DNA of 64,000 nucleotides from Aristolochia californica (taxonomy: Eukaryota; Streptophyta; Magnoliopsida; Piperales; Aristolochiaceae): NCBI GenBank assembly GCA_029961685.1, contig JARWKL010000005.1:3478501-3542500 (forward strand), given 5' to 3'. The position numbers and the translations under genes were made by a program. The notes under the pieces are model-generated. The model did no database searches. It worked only from the letters and a program-made list of their open reading frames with translations, and was not told the origin of the DNA. Positions 23,901-36,451 of the stretch are shown piece by piece. How positions within the stretch are numbered: the stretch's first letter is position 1; the number at the start of each line of letters is the position of its first letter.

Positions 23901-26900
23901 GTTTCAGAGCAATTACCTGCAAAATCAACTCGGAAAGAAGAAATGCAGGAATTTGCAAAAGCAGCTGTAGATGACTTGAATCATGAGATAATAAAAGGTC
24001 GGACCTTGGTTTCTCCGGAAAAACCTATCTTTGAATTTGAACCCAAGAAAAAACATTCTGTCATCTCTGAGGTGGACTCAAAGGATCTGGTAGTTGATGC
24101 GTACATGTCTGATGATAATACAAGTGAGTTAGAAAATTATGTGGATGCTCTTATGACAATGGAGTCTGAAATGGAGACTGACTTAGAGAGTAAAGCAAAG
24201 CATGAGGTAGGTTCCATGAAGATCCCAAATCATGGCTTGGATTCAGAGACAAATGATGAACAACTGGAGCTGCAAGGCCAGCTTTCACATTCCCATTCAT
24301 GTGAGAATTCCAGTGCTTCCTGTGATTGGAACAATGCATTCAAGAAGGGAAGAACAAGTCATTCCAACTCAGATACATTAAGCAGTGGGGAGGAAACATT
24401 GCAGTCTTGTAAAATCATATTAACAGAATTTCATGATTTCTCTTCAGAAACACTCCTACGAAATGGGGAAATTCCAGAAACTAAATTTACTGAATGCTTG
24501 CCGCCCAGTGTAACTGTCATTGGTGAATCTAAGGTTGCTAGTCATATGTGTGGATCAGATGGACTATCTTTTGATTTTTCTCTTACAGAGTCAACTTTTA
24601 GTGGTACCAATTTAAGTCCAGGTGCAACAGAACTGAGTGAAATTCCATCCACTTACTTAGGAGCTTCTAGCCTTGAGTCATCTTCAAACTCAAAGGGTAT
24701 GAACCATAGGATGGACGGTGACCAGCCACCACCACCTGGCATATTGGACCCACTATCTGAAGCTGAAGTTGTAAAATCATCTGGTTTTGATGATTGTGAT
24801 CGTCATGAACTATTAGGGGCCATGAAAATTTTGGATGATGCTTTTTCTGATGATACATTGACAGTTGACACCGCTAAAGGTTATCCTTCTGACCTGCATT
24901 TTGCATCAATGTCTGATATTAACCATGAAAGAGTTTCTGGAGGTTATGTTGAAGAAGGTCATTTTCTGGAAGGCTTAAATACCAGTTTGCCAGGGTTGGC
25001 GAACTCAATGGAGGAGATTGTGAAAGTTGAAACTTCAGCAAAGCAAGATTTACCTGCTCTTTGCGATAGGACAGAACTTCTGGATGAGTGTGGTCCTGCT
25101 CCTCTTGTTGAGGATATCAATGTGGTGTCTAATGGTTCGGTTGTTTTAGTAGAGAGTAGTGCTATGTCTCTTGAGAACTCAGAGTCATTGACAAATGGGA
25201 TTGTACAATTGTCTGATGCACCTGAGTCTGAGATGAAAGCAGCAACTGTGACAGGTCTTGACTTAGACTCCAACATGATTTTTAACAGCTGTGATCATGT
25301 TGAACTGCAATCCAGGTCCATACCCGTACAAATTAACAAGCTATCAGATGTTCAAGAGGCTGCAAGTAATCATATGGAAGCTGTTACTACTCAACACGGT
25401 TGTGACCTTCATGGTGCTTCACAGGAATCTATCATTGAGGTGCATGAGCAATCTACTGGCCTTGAACCTAGAGACACAGGTGATGAGACTGGAAGTGATT
25501 CTTGTGAGCCTGCATTTGTCAGCTCTCAAGAGACATCTTCTCATGGTGAAGCCTATGTTACTTCAGGTGGACATAATCTTCTGGAAGGTGATGGGGGTGA
25601 TTCTGGGGCTGGCCTGACTGTTCATTTGAAAGCAACTATAGATGAGGTGCAAGAACAATCTTCTGGCTTGGCAGCAGCTACAGGTGCAAATATCGAAGCT
25701 GTAGCAGACAAGTACAGTTCCAATGTGGATATCTCCCAAGAAGCATCATCTCATCAGCACTTCAATGTTTCAGCAGATGATGATATTTCTCTCAAAGGTG
25801 TAGCAGTTGATTTGCCTGACCAGATTTTTCCTTCAATGGTATCTCCCACTGAGCTAGGTGATCTGCAAATTGAGCCTTTACCTGGATGCATGCTTGTTGT
25901 AACTGGAAATAATGAGTGTGCACCTAACTTACTAGATTCTTCAGAGGCATCTTTTGTCGAAATGGGGGAGCAGGCATATGATCCTGCTACTAAAAATAAT
26001 ATCATAAAGGCAGATATTCATGATCATTGTCTTGACAGTGTGAGTGCTACAGAAACAACTGGTGATCACCCTGACGAACTGGAGATATGCCCTTCTAGTG
26101 ATACGGAAATAAATCTATGTAAGCCGGAAATAACTGCTCTATCATCTGAAGAACTTATAGGATCTGATGTTGAAAGCTTCCTTTCTGTTGCCAAGAACTT
26201 CAATGGAAGGGGTCCTCCAACTTTGATGCCAGAGTCCTGCAGTGCTGAATTTTATGCTGAGTCTGAATCCGAGTTTCTCGATTGTGTACATAATCTGGCA
26301 CCAGTTGAAGATGTTCAAGACAAGGAACATCCATCTAATGAGTCAGAAATCCATGTGCCTTTAAAAGAAATCGATCACAATCCAGAATTGGATAATGCTC
26401 AACACAACCATGGAAATGAAGCTGTTGAAGATGCTTCAGAAGAGATTTCCAAATTAAAAACTGACATGCAAATTGGGGCGTTTACTTCTCATGGGGAAAT
26501 AGAAATTCTTGACCCTTTGAAGGAAATTGATCAAATATCTGAATCAGTATCATCTCAGCAGGATCTTAATCCAGAAGCCAGTGATGTTGGATCTTGTACC
26601 CATTCTGTCCCAGAGACCACTATTTCTTCAGACCAAGGTTTTGGACAAAATCAACATGCCATTGAGGAATTTAGTATTGGACAGTCAGAAAAAGGAGAGA
26701 TTCTTAAATCATCTGAGATTTCCAATGTAATATTTGGATCAAAATCATCCAGCCGGTGTCCTCATGATCAAATATATGAATCAGTGTCACCTCTGCAAGA
26801 TCCTGATGCAGATGTCAGTGACATCGGATGTCGTTTTGGTTCAGTCCCAAAGACCACTCTTTCTTCAGACCCAGGCTTTGGACAAAAGCCTCAAAGCAGT

Positions 26901-28475
26901 GAGGAACTTAGTATAGAACTCTCAGAAAAGGGAGAAATTCCAAAATCATCCGCGATTTCCGACCTAATGTTTGAATCAAAATCATCCAGCCAGAGTTCTC
27001 ATGACAGTAAAGAGCATTCTGTTTCTCCATCCATGCAAATTGTCCTTGAGCCAGAATTTGCTTTGGAAGAGTCTATTAGAGAGGAAGAGCACAATAAATC
27101 AGCTGATTTTCAGTTTGATGAAGGACAATCTACTCAATGGATGGGTTCTTGTCTAATATCAGAGACACAACTTGGTCCCAACAATAACATTGTCACTGGG
27201 TTGGTCGTTTCTTCACCAATGACATCAGTGCATCCTGAACCTTTTACCCAGTTGACACAAGGGCATGATTTTGACAATTTTGAATCAGGATCTAACCCAT
27301 TTGGTTCAATTGTACCCAGCTCCGATGATCCCCTAGTAGAGGCTGGCCAACAAGCATCATCTAATACAGATGAGATGCCTCCACTTCCACCGTTGCCTCC
27401 CCTGCAGTGGAGAATGGTTAAGCTTCCGCAAGACTGCACAGCTTTTGGGGGAGAGGCAGGTCCATTTTCAGGGTTATTCCCACCATTTTCTGCTAGAGAA
27501 GAAGAGCAGCCTCCACATGATTCCCTTATCCATGGGAGAAAAAATCTTGATCCTACCAACCCTTTCCATTCAATATCTAGTGTAGGAGATGTTGGTTTGG
27601 TGGTGTCACCTTCAAATCCATTTCCTCCACTACCCAAAGAAGAAGAGAACAATCAAAATGGGTCCGAGCGACAAGAGTTTCACCCTTTGAACCCATTTCC
27701 ACCAGAAGAAGATGAGAAGCATCAAAATGGTTTTCTTAATTTAGAGGAGAAAATTAGCCCACCTCCACACTCTTTTGCTCTGGCACCAACTGTTGGAGAT
27801 GACATGAAGCCTCAACATGATTCTATCACAACAGATGGACATCTACCAGTGGCTCCAACTGCTTTCACATCACCACCAAGTAATGAAGATGAGAAGCCAA
27901 ATGGGAAGTCTCAGCATTCTCGACAGAAGGATCCTTTGATCGAGGCTGTTGCTGCTCATGATAGAAGCAAGGTAACGATGTTTCAGTTTTTATTTTTTGA
28001 AATTATCTTTATCCATTCTGGTATCCTATTTTTTACTCAAGTAATAATGTCTACAGTTGAAGAAAGCCTCTGAACGGGTTAGGCCTGAAATCAAGCCGAA
28101 GGTGGATGAAAGGGACTCACTACTAGAACAGATAAGAACAAAGGTTGTAACTCATATATACTTACCTGTGTCTTACTGTGGCCTCTTTTTTCTGTAGAAA
28201 CTAGTGTGAAACACCTCTTTCTTTGCAGTCTTTCAATCTTAAACCTGCAGTAGCAGCAAGGCCTATTATTCAAGGACCAAGGACTAACTTAAATGTTGTT
28301 GCCATCTTGGAAAAAGCTCATGCAATCCGTCAGGTGGGCGATTACGAAAGACTTTACCTCTCTTTGGGTGAGAAAATTGTTGTCTTCTGCTTCAAAAGTA
28401 AGTTTTTCATTTGTCTATCAGGCATTTGCTGGAAGCGAGGAAGATGATGATGCAGATAGCTGGAGTGATTCTTAG
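20915..28475 (+). CDS. SCAR2: SCAR/WAVE family protein, subunit of the SCAR/WAVE complex (SCAR2-like)
   Basis: Activates the ARP2/3 complex at the cell cortex to build branched actin for cell-shape control. Exons: 20915-21069, 22236-22399, 22541-22664, 22754-22883, 23437-23504, 23657-27971, 28057-28143, 28229-28333, 28422-28475. Phases close, giving about 1733 aa; Arabidopsis SCARs are about 1170-1400 aa as I recall. The N-terminal SCAR homology domain (first ~190 residues) begins [20 protein letters not shown] and includes [15 protein letters not shown] 4.3-kb exon encodes the long acidic disordered middle with a proline stretch ([12 protein letters not shown]). The C-terminus has a WH2 actin-binding motif ([15 protein letters not shown]), a connector, and the acidic tail [12 protein letters not shown] with the conserved Trp. 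An in-frame repeat lies near 26.5-27.0 kb. SCAR2 rather than SCAR4 rests on gene neighbours. Confidence 0.93.
26529..27002 (+). repeat. In-frame 237-bp tandem repeat inside SCAR
   Basis: Two units of 79 codons start at 26529 and 26766. Both begin gatcaaatat and encode related segments (SESVSSQQD... then SSDQGFGQ...[21 protein letters not shown]... then SSDPGFGQ...[12 protein letters not shown]). The period is divisible by three, so the frame is kept. Divergence shows the duplication is not recent. Confidence 0.9.
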
Positions 28476-28915
28476 AACATTTAGTCTCATTACCCTTTCC
28501 ATTTGCGTGGAATGATCGATGCAGTCTTGAGTTTATTGCCGACGCCGGTGTCCCGCTATTGAAGGAAATCTTTGTTTGCTGTCCATGTATGATAATTTTG
28601 TTTTCAAATGTATCTAATAGTATATTTGTATCATAGGTAGAACCAAATCGCTTGATTTTACCTGCCAAAGTGAGCCCAGTTGAAATGAAATGCGGCCATT
28701 GAAGCCCCAGTGGAAGCGCTGGAGATGTAAATTTCTTGCAAGTTATTGGATTCCTCTCTTTTTGTGAATCTTTTCATATGTTTTTTGGGAATCGAGTACA
28801 AGAAATCGGAATGTCTTTTCAAATCTCAGCGTATTCGATCATCATCTACGGTCTTTTTGGTCTTTTTACAGCTCTGTATTCCTTCATCTACAGTTGGGAA
28901 TTGTATACAGGTGAA
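28476..28915 (+). other. SCAR 3' UTR and downstream spacer
   Basis: Non-coding; probable 3' UTR in the first 200 bp. The right limit is the target-site duplication of the adjacent transposon. Confidence 0.5.
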
Positions 28916-29089
28916 TATGGGTAGCTTCGAACTGAGCCGGCTCGAGCTCAGCTCGATTCCCGCTCAGTTCGATTCGGTATACCTGAATCTCGAGCCGAGT
29001 TTGAGATCCGGCGAGTTCGACCGAATCAAGGTTTGGCTCGAAAGTTCGCAAACCAGCTCGTTAATTTAATGAGTGGCGCAGATTTAGGG

Positions 29090-29366
29090 GATTCGGGACT
29101 AGAGCGCCTAGCGTGGAGTGAGAGCAAGGGGGAAAAATTCTTCCTCCCCTCATCACCGTCGAGCTCCTTTGGCTGCTATTGTGGCGGCCTCCTCGCCGAC
29201 GGTTTTCTGCCTCCTCGCCGACGTTGATTCTGTGGCCACCGCTCGATTTCTTCCCCCTCGTCTACCTTCGCCTTGTTTCTGTCGCCGCCACTTCCATCGT
29301 CGACAAAATTTTCCCTCATCATCACTCCTCGTCTCAGTAGAAAACCAGAACCAACAGATTACCTAA
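29090..29366 (+). other. GC-rich, codon-like insert within the hAT-like element
   Basis: Strikingly GC- and C-rich compared with AT-rich DNA on both sides (words such as gcctcctcgccgacg, cgctcgatttcttccccctcg). Two overlapping plus frames are open for 64 and 82 codons and encode Ser/Pro/Arg-rich peptides. It could be a captured host-gene 5' fragment, as in Pack-type transposons, but I do not recognise a source gene. Confidence 0.4.
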
Positions 29367-30061
29367 GTTAAGGCGAGATCATAAAGTGAAATTTTTTTTC
29401 TTAAACTCTCCTTCCTCGTAGCACTTGAAGAAATTAAAAATACATTTTAGTAGAAATAAGTTTCTAGGGACTATTAGAATCATGTCTTTTGTAAAAAAAT
29501 TTCTAATTGAAAATTATTATTAAAAAAATCATATAATTTTTTATGTAAGATTTTGCTGCCAAGAAGGGCTAGAAAACCGTATAGAAAATTTTTGAATAAG
29601 TATTTGATAGTTGATGTTGTAATACTTTTAGTATGAGGTAATTTTCATAGCAATTTTGTGTTTGGCATTTTATTTGATTAAAAAATTTTCGATAAGTATA
29701 GTAATATATTAGATTGATTATTAATTTTTATTTATTTCCCTAGAAGAGGCAACAAGAGGTCCATTTAACTTTCCTAAGAAAATTTTAAAATATTTCTTGT
29801 AATTTTCTAATAAGTCACTAATAGTAATAGGATTTTATTTAAATGTTTTTTTGGAAATATGTATCATAGGAAAAACATTTCTAATTTTTCCTAGAATATA
29901 AATTTTCAACTAGGGACACTAAGGAGGCCATATTAAATTTATGGCCAAATTCAAAAATTACAAAATAAGCTAGACAACATTTGGAGTAAAAAAATTAATA
30001 TTGGTGTGTTCTAATCCACTATTGAAATTCAATCTTGAACCACCCCTATCATTCTTTTTTT

Positions 30062-30545
30062 AAAATGTATGCATAATTTTATTTATATTTTATTTGACAT
30101 ATATTTTATATAGAGTATTAAATATAGGTTAAGCTAGAACTCTGTTAAAATTATTAGGCTCGAGTTCAATTGCAATTTTAGGTTCGAGGTTAGGGTCGAT
30201 CAAGCTCAAGTTCAAAACATTTAAATGAAGTTCGGCCTGAACAAGGTTCGGACTCAGTTGAATACTCAGCTGAATTCGATGCCACCCTTATGCCTAATTT
30301 TAAGTAGAGGTCATTCCCAATTTTATGTAAAATGTATGCATAATTTTATATATAATTTATTTGACATGTATTTTTTGAAAAGTTTTAAATGAATGTTAAA
30401 GCTCAAACTCGGTTAAAATTATTAGGCTCGAGCTTGATAACAATTTTAGGATCGAGCCTAAGCTCACTCAGCTCAAGTTTAAAATATTTGAATCAAACTC
30501 GACTCGAACATAAGCAGGTTCGGGCTTGGCTCAATGCCACCCCTA
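30062..30545 (+). repeat. Subterminal duplication of the hAT-like element, period 267 bp
   Basis: Both copies begin aaaatgtatgcataatttta (30062 and 30329), share the aaaattattaggctcgag block, and run to a gatgccaccctta/aatgccacccccta-like end (30277-30290 and 30533-30545). The first copy therefore holds an internal pseudo-terminus. Confidence 0.75.
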
Positions 30546-30553
30546 CAGGTGAA

Positions 30554-32041
30554 TTTCTAACATTGTAGTTTTTTATTTTAATTATATATGTAGTTTATAA
30601 ATAAATAATTTTTATTATTGATTTTAGTTATATTTATGGATGAATTTAACTTACAATTTTAATTATATAAAATTTTATTGATTACTTAAATAACTTTAAA
30701 TTAGTAACTTTAATCTTTGATAATTATTTAATTTATGAGTCATTTCGAATAAATAGATTTATAATATATTAGCTGATGATTATTGTATAAAATAAAAATT
30801 GCATTATTTTACAATTATTTAGTTAAATTAGTTAGAAAGTTCGTAATTTTTTACTGCTTTATTATTTGAATAAATAAAATAATTACTAATTGAATTTATC
30901 TTATATAATTAAAAATGCTAATATACATAATTAAATTATGTTATAATATATTTATTTTAAATATAATATATCATTAATTAATAAAATATTAATGTTACCA
31001 AAACAAAACAGCTATCTATAATTAGGAGTAACCGATAATTACATGAAGACCACAATATTTCTATAAAATATTAATGTTTCCAGGAAACAGATGAAGAAAT
31101 CACTCCGGCCTCCATTGTATTCTTATTGGTGTCAAGATCTATGCTGTGGGCTTGTATATGATGAACCAACCCATTGTTCAACAACTGGATGCGGATAATC
31201 AGCTTCTGAAATTCAGCAGGATTCTACTTTGTTTGCTAGATTTTTTGAAGTAAGAGCTATGGAACTTCTCCTGGTTGCTTGTTTGCTTAAGAGAAACCAA
31301 ATGCAGAAAACAATGTTACAAGCTTCTCCATTACAGCACCTTCAGAAAAATCATCACAGATTGTTCTTGTTAGAGACCTTTTGGGATGCAATCAACGATG
31401 CCATCTCTCCGATATGCAAGCACAAACACTTGCCATGATCCAAAACACCTCTCAAGGGCAACCTTTAAAGCAAGGAATTTAAGATATAAAGAAGTAAAAA
31501 GTGAAGTTAAATACCAAATTTCATCCCTTGTTCCCGAATATGAACATATCTGTGTGCATGCAGGTTTCAATGTCATCCGATGGGCTGCCTTCTACGGTGG
31601 ATGCAACAATTGAATCCGGTAATGTTGCTACAGCACTCTTTGATGTTTTTTCTTGATGAGGCTCCAGTTTCTCCCTCTATAAAAGTCTTTGTTGATAGTG
31701 GACTGCCGATGCTTCTCTAGTCAGAAGGTTAGTTGGTATATTTGATGTCTTCAGACTATATATTTCAATAAGGGAATTGTTCCTCTGCCTGTAGATTTTT
31801 CAGTGACGACAGTTTATGATGTCTTGACATAATGAAGAAGCTTTATGGATTGGACTTCATTTCGTCTGATTTTACCAAAAAAATCAGAACAAGAAAAGGT
31901 TGAATAGGCTACGGTGGAAGTCTTCATCAGGTTCCTTAATCTGTAGATTTTTGCCCTTTGAAATTATGGACAAGAAATGGCAAAAACTTGAGCCATGCAA
32001 GGTGAGTGACTTGAAACTGTGGAAGAATAAAAAAATTAAGA
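30554..32041. other. AT-rich intergenic region downstream of the kinase gene
   Basis: 30560-31080 is very AT-rich with no features. From 31080 base composition becomes gene-like: a plus frame near 31140-31310 reads LVYDEPTHCSTTGCG then, after a stop, ASEIQQDSTLFARFFEVRAM. It looks like a fragment of a former coding region, which I do not recognise. The stretch next to 32041 is the probable 3' UTR of the minus-strand kinase gene. Confidence 0.4.
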
Positions 32042-34106
32042 TTAAATGTCTGATACATTTTTGTCTGATCCAATCTGCTCAAGCATCTTTAAGACCTCAG
32101 CCATAGTAGGTCTCAAGGATGGATCCGTTTCAAGGCACCTCATGGCAATACTAAAGACTTCCTCAACTCCATTGTCAGGGAAGTGTTCTAAGCTACTGTC
32201 AATTACTAACTCTTCCCGCTTATACTCGACAACTGCTTTTACCTGTTCAGACACCAGATTATCATTATAAAAACAACCTTCATTTCAGAGAAAGATATTA
32301 TACTAAACATAGAGGGGAGAGTATGCTGGTTTAGAATGTTGATCCCCATTCCACAGAATTACAATTTACAGTTGGAGTTGAACTCTGCTGAATGGATTGC
32401 ATGTTGTCTTGTATTATATGTAGAATTGACAAACTAGAAGCATTATATTGCATATGCTGGCAAAAATCCCCATTGCGGAGAATTGGAAAGGAGAGTTTCT
32501 CAAACATAAATGTACTTGAAAAAACATTGAGTAACTAAAATAAGAGAAGCAAAGTAAGAAATGCAATAGATAGAGGATATCCCTAGCAATCTTAATTTCT
32601 TTGTGCTACTGGTATAGACTTTACCTTTGATGAAATATCAAGAAAAATATTGATTTTATGCAAAAATAACAGCACATGAGTTTCCTAAATGCTTATATCT
32701 TCTATTGGTTCACCTTAGTAAAATTCCCAGTCATTAGTATTCAAAATTTGCTCAATCAACTAGATTGAATCAAATCAAACAAGAACAATCAAAATTTTCA
32801 TATGAAAAGAGCTGATTTATACGTAGATTTTTTAAAACTCAGTCAGCTTTTGCTGCAAAGGAGACCTACCCAGGTAACCAGCTTTTTTCCTTCCTCAATA
32901 AATGTTTCATCTGTTGGTCTTTTTCCAGTTAAAAGCTCAAGTAAAACCACCCCAAAGCTGTACACATCCCCTTTTGCTGTTGCTCTTCCGGTATCAAAAT
33001 ACTCTGCAAAGCCCATGTTATTTCAAGCAAAATCACTTGGAAAAGCCAATGATTCAATGTTATGTAGTGTACCTGGAGCCAAGTACCCGAAAGTCCCAGC
33101 AACAAATGTAGACACATGAGTCTGATTCTGCCCCAACAATGTCGCCAAACCAAAGTCAGAAACATGAGCCTCCATATCTTTATCCAGCAAAATATTGCTT
33201 GACTTAATGTCTCTGTGGATTATATGAGGAATGCAATTGTGATGAAGGTATGCCAAGCCCCTGGCTGCGCCCACAGCTATCTTGTACCTTGTATCCCAAC
33301 CCAAAATGATTCTTTCATTATGTTTTCCTGCATCAATTCTTCCTCAGTGTCAAGAGATAGAAAGTAAAATGCAACTCAAGGGGAAAACAAAAGAATTATT
33401 ATCCACTGATGGCAAACCATGAAGATACAAATCCAGGCTTCCATTGGGCATGAGTTCATATATAAGAAGATTGAAGTGAAGTGCCGTATAATATCCATGA
33501 AGAGTTACGATATTCCGATGCTTTATGTCCCCCATTGCATCGAGCTCTCTTTCGAAACCTCTGTCCCTGTCTGAACTACCCTTATTTAGCTTTTTCACAG
33601 CAAAGGAGATGGAATCGGTTACTGTCAATCTATATACAGTTCCATAGCCTCCAGACCCAATTATATCTTTGTTTGTTAGCTTCTTTGTCTTGTTTAGAAA
33701 GATCTCTGAGGTTAGAGATTGCATCTTGGATGATCTAAAAAGTACCATTTTTCCGCCTGTGGCCAAGTGAAATAATTAGTATCTTGTTCTCTATAACAAG
33801 TGCTGCTCTCAGATTTGTATAAATTTATAGTTCCTCCACTAGTTATCCCAGAAAACTAAAAGCTGAACATGAACTTGTGCAATTCGTCTCCATCTCATCA
33901 ATCCTTAGTGTGGATCTGCACTCAGCTTAAAACAGAGAATGAAATTCATTATTACAGGAGTATTGAATACCTGAGAAGCTATCTTGAAAAACCTTCTGCT
34001 TTCGGCTCCATCTTTTATAGAGGAGGATGGCAATCACGATCTTTGATATGATAAATGCAATGACGCAGATGGTTATATAGGATCCCAGAACTCGACCATT
34101 AGCCAT
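32042..34106 (-). CDS. Receptor-like serine/threonine kinase, At1g78530 type (no ectodomain)
   Basis: Membrane-anchored protein kinase related to the FEI/ERECTA branch of plant receptor-like kinases; its specific substrate is unknown to me. Exons in coding order: 34106-33971, 33756-33418, 33327-33073, 33003-32870, 32242-32042. All are GT-AG and phases close, giving 354 aa, the size of At1g78530. After MANGRVLGS comes one membrane segment ([20 protein letters not shown], about 10-29), then a basic stop-transfer KRWSRKQK. The kinase domain has the Gly loop GSGGYGTVY, catalytic Lys in [14 protein letters not shown] (an RD kinase), DFG, and [11 protein letters not shown] at the activation-loop end. 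Only about eight residues precede the membrane segment, so there is no LRR or other ligand-binding domain. An in-frame upstream Met lies at 34232, but conservation favours 34106. Confidence 0.93.
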
Positions 34107-36138
34107 TGTTACTCGTTCAGTCGTTGGTCCTGGGCTCTTCTTTCCCTGCATCAAAGCTTCTGAATCTACAAGACCCAGAAGATAGAACCCATCACATTTC
34201 TCCAATTCTATATGATTTCTAGAACTTGACAAGTTCTACATACAGTCATAGCAGATCGTAACTGATCCCATAATTTTCAAATTTACAGTGAGGACAGTTA
34301 CAACATCCCAACCTACCAAACCCAAGAAATGGAAGTTAATGATCCAACAAGAAAAGCCATGAAATTCAGTGTAACACAGATTCAAACTTATAGCAGTTCC
34401 TACCGACTCTTTTCCCATTAGTTTTCAAATCCAGAATACGTTCAGTTACAACATCTTTCGCCGAGGAGCTCATTTCAGACTCAAAGAGGCAATTTCGAAG
34501 AAAAACAAAAATAAAACTCATACATCATTGTCAAAAAGCTTCTTCAGTTTCTGCAAGCATGGAGTAGACAGCATAATCAAGTAGAAAAACCACTAGGATA
34601 GAGATACAAACCACTGGCTAGATTAGCTTGAACCGCTCGAATGCTGCTAAAATACCAACATTCAGAGAAGTAGCGTCCTTCCAAAGTAAAAATCCAGAAG
34701 TAACTCGCCGTCCATATTCACCTGGTTCACCAACCGATAGAAGTATCTTGTTCTGAAAGAAATCGCACGGTTGAAGCTTCGAGAGTTTCCTCAAGAACAC
34801 GAATCCTCCGTTAAACTCAAAAGCCTTAAGAAAAGAGAGGAATAAGTACAAGCTTGACAGCCCTAGAAGCAGGTACTTGAGTATTATTAACGTGTCTCCT
34901 CACCGAACCAAAGGTGCCTGCAGCAATTCACCATCTACGGCGGCAGCACGTGATGAAGAATCAGAAAGGAGCCGTGCCACGTCTACTCTGTCTCTGTGCT
35001 CGGCCGCTGGAAGACAGTTGTCGTGCATGGATAGGATTGTTGTACGTAAACAAAGGAGGGGAGAGAGGTGAATTCAACCACCCTGCGAGCATGTTAGCTG
35101 AACCATGTGAAAGCTTCCCAAGTTTTGGACTGCCGAAAAGCCAACGTTTGATCCTTTTAGGATGTCTTCCTCTTCATAATCATCTGTTTCTGGGCAAGCT
35201 TTCAATTCTGAAACAGTACAGATGTAAAAAACGAACGAGAAACAGACAGAATGACAATTCGTCAGAGGACCTACACTTCATTTCAGTCGAAACTTTCTTT
35301 TATCATTGTAAGCACCTCGTTGGATTTTAATATATCTCCATTGATGTAAAAGTCTTCTTCTTTTGGACTTTTCGTAGTTTAATATATCTCCATGGATATG
35401 CTTTCTCTTTTCTATGCCTTTTTATACATTTGTGATTTGATTTAGCTCTTTCAGGCTTTTTCTTCGTTAGGTTTACAATGGAAGATGAAGGAATGCTTCA
35501 ATCCAACGAGGTGCTTACAATGATTGAACTCAAAAGTGAGTTAACAACTTATATTTCGGTTGTGGACCACTATAAATTCTGGTATACTTTTGTAGTTGTC
35601 TGCACTTGTATATGTTTTTGAATTGATAACTAATTTTCAAATTTTATTTTGCATTCTCCAAGCATTGTAGTACAATTTAATAGAAGAGATGAATATTTGA
35701 TATTAGTACCCTTAAACCTATACACTCCTTCTCCTAGGTTCTTTTGGTGTCAAGATTAATATAATTTAGATGATATAAAACACTCAAAATCCTAATTATG
35801 TGTGTTAAGTATGTTGTATGGTAAAAACTCTCTAAATGAAAATTTTTAGGTAACATATCTATCGAACAGTGGTCCATTTCAATAGTCTACACAAAAAACT
35901 GAGCCAAGCAATTCATGCCAAAACACACACTATCCAATTAACCTAGTAACATCATTTGATTGAAAAAAAGAAACAAATGATCATTTTTGCAAACAATTAG
36001 TCGAAAAAAGGTAAGAAGAGTGAAATGGGGAAAAGGAGATGGTCACATAGGAAGAAGTTGAAAATTTGAAGTGCCAAAGGTCAAAGAAATCAAATCCATG
36101 CATAGAAGTCAAACACATTAGTGAAAAAGATGAAGTCT
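34107..36138. other. Upstream region of the kinase gene and following spacer
   Basis: Probable kinase promoter and 5' UTR (possibly with a leader intron) lie between 34107 and about 35000, including a G-box. A 77-codon minus frame at 34851-34618 is unassigned and may be leader sequence. 35000-36138 is AT-rich and shows nothing recognisable. Confidence 0.4.
34947..34983. promoter_or_regulatory. G-box and ACGT-core pair
   Basis: A perfect CACGTG palindrome at 34947-34952 is followed by CACGTC at 34978-34983, about 0.85 kb upstream of the kinase start codon. Such ACGT cores are bound by plant bZIP and bHLH factors. Two cores this close are suggestive, but function is not shown. Confidence 0.4.
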
Positions 36139-36451
36139 TGAAGTGAAAAGATAAAAAGAATCAAGCATGTGGTGAAGTGAAAAGACAAAAAGAATCAAGT
36201 ATATGGTGAATAAAGAAACAAATGGAGTCAACAGTTATCAAAGAATTCTAACCCTTATCATGATAGAGAGAGTAAAGGAGTTGCATACAGAGAAACAAAA
36301 TATTTTTAAAGAAGAAGAGTCAAACCTACTAAGAGGAGTCGACTCTATCAAACAAGCAGAACGGAAAAAAGAAGTTGAGCCCTAGTTATATAAACTTTTA
36401 GAATAAAAAATAGGAGTCAACCCTTGCATGATGCAATAGTAAGTGAAATCG
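36139..36451. repeat. Left part of a repeat with GGAGTCGACCC-like motifs, split by a solo LTR
   Basis: Contains a 34-bp direct repeat (gaagtgaaaagayaaaaagaatcaag at 36140 and 36174), then aggagtcgactc and aggagtcaaccc motifs. The same motif family resumes right of the solo LTR at 37906, so the two parts were once continuous. Confidence 0.6.

Larger units (their letters stand above)
28908..30553. mobile_element. Non-autonomous hAT-like DNA transposon, about 1.63 kb
   Basis: The element body is 28916-30545. An 8-bp direct repeat caggtgaa flanks it (28908-28915 and 30546-30553), the length typical of hAT insertions. The ends are imperfect inverted repeats, TATGGGTAGC on the left and TAGGGGTGGC as the reverse complement of the right end (8 of 10). 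Subterminal regions are full of gagctcgagc/ggctcgag words. There is no transposase frame. Internally it holds a GC-rich block (about 29090-29330), and near the right end a 267-bp-period duplication that copies the subterminal region. Confidence 0.7.

Noticed and set aside
27134..27652. Long antisense frame (172 codons) inside SCAR
   Set aside because: It is the shadow of the biased codon content of the SCAR coding strand; no family match and no splice or start support.
34618..34851. 77-codon frame upstream of the kinase gene as an extra kinase exon
   Set aside because: No splice path joins it in frame to the conserved kinase start and it does not resemble any ectodomain.
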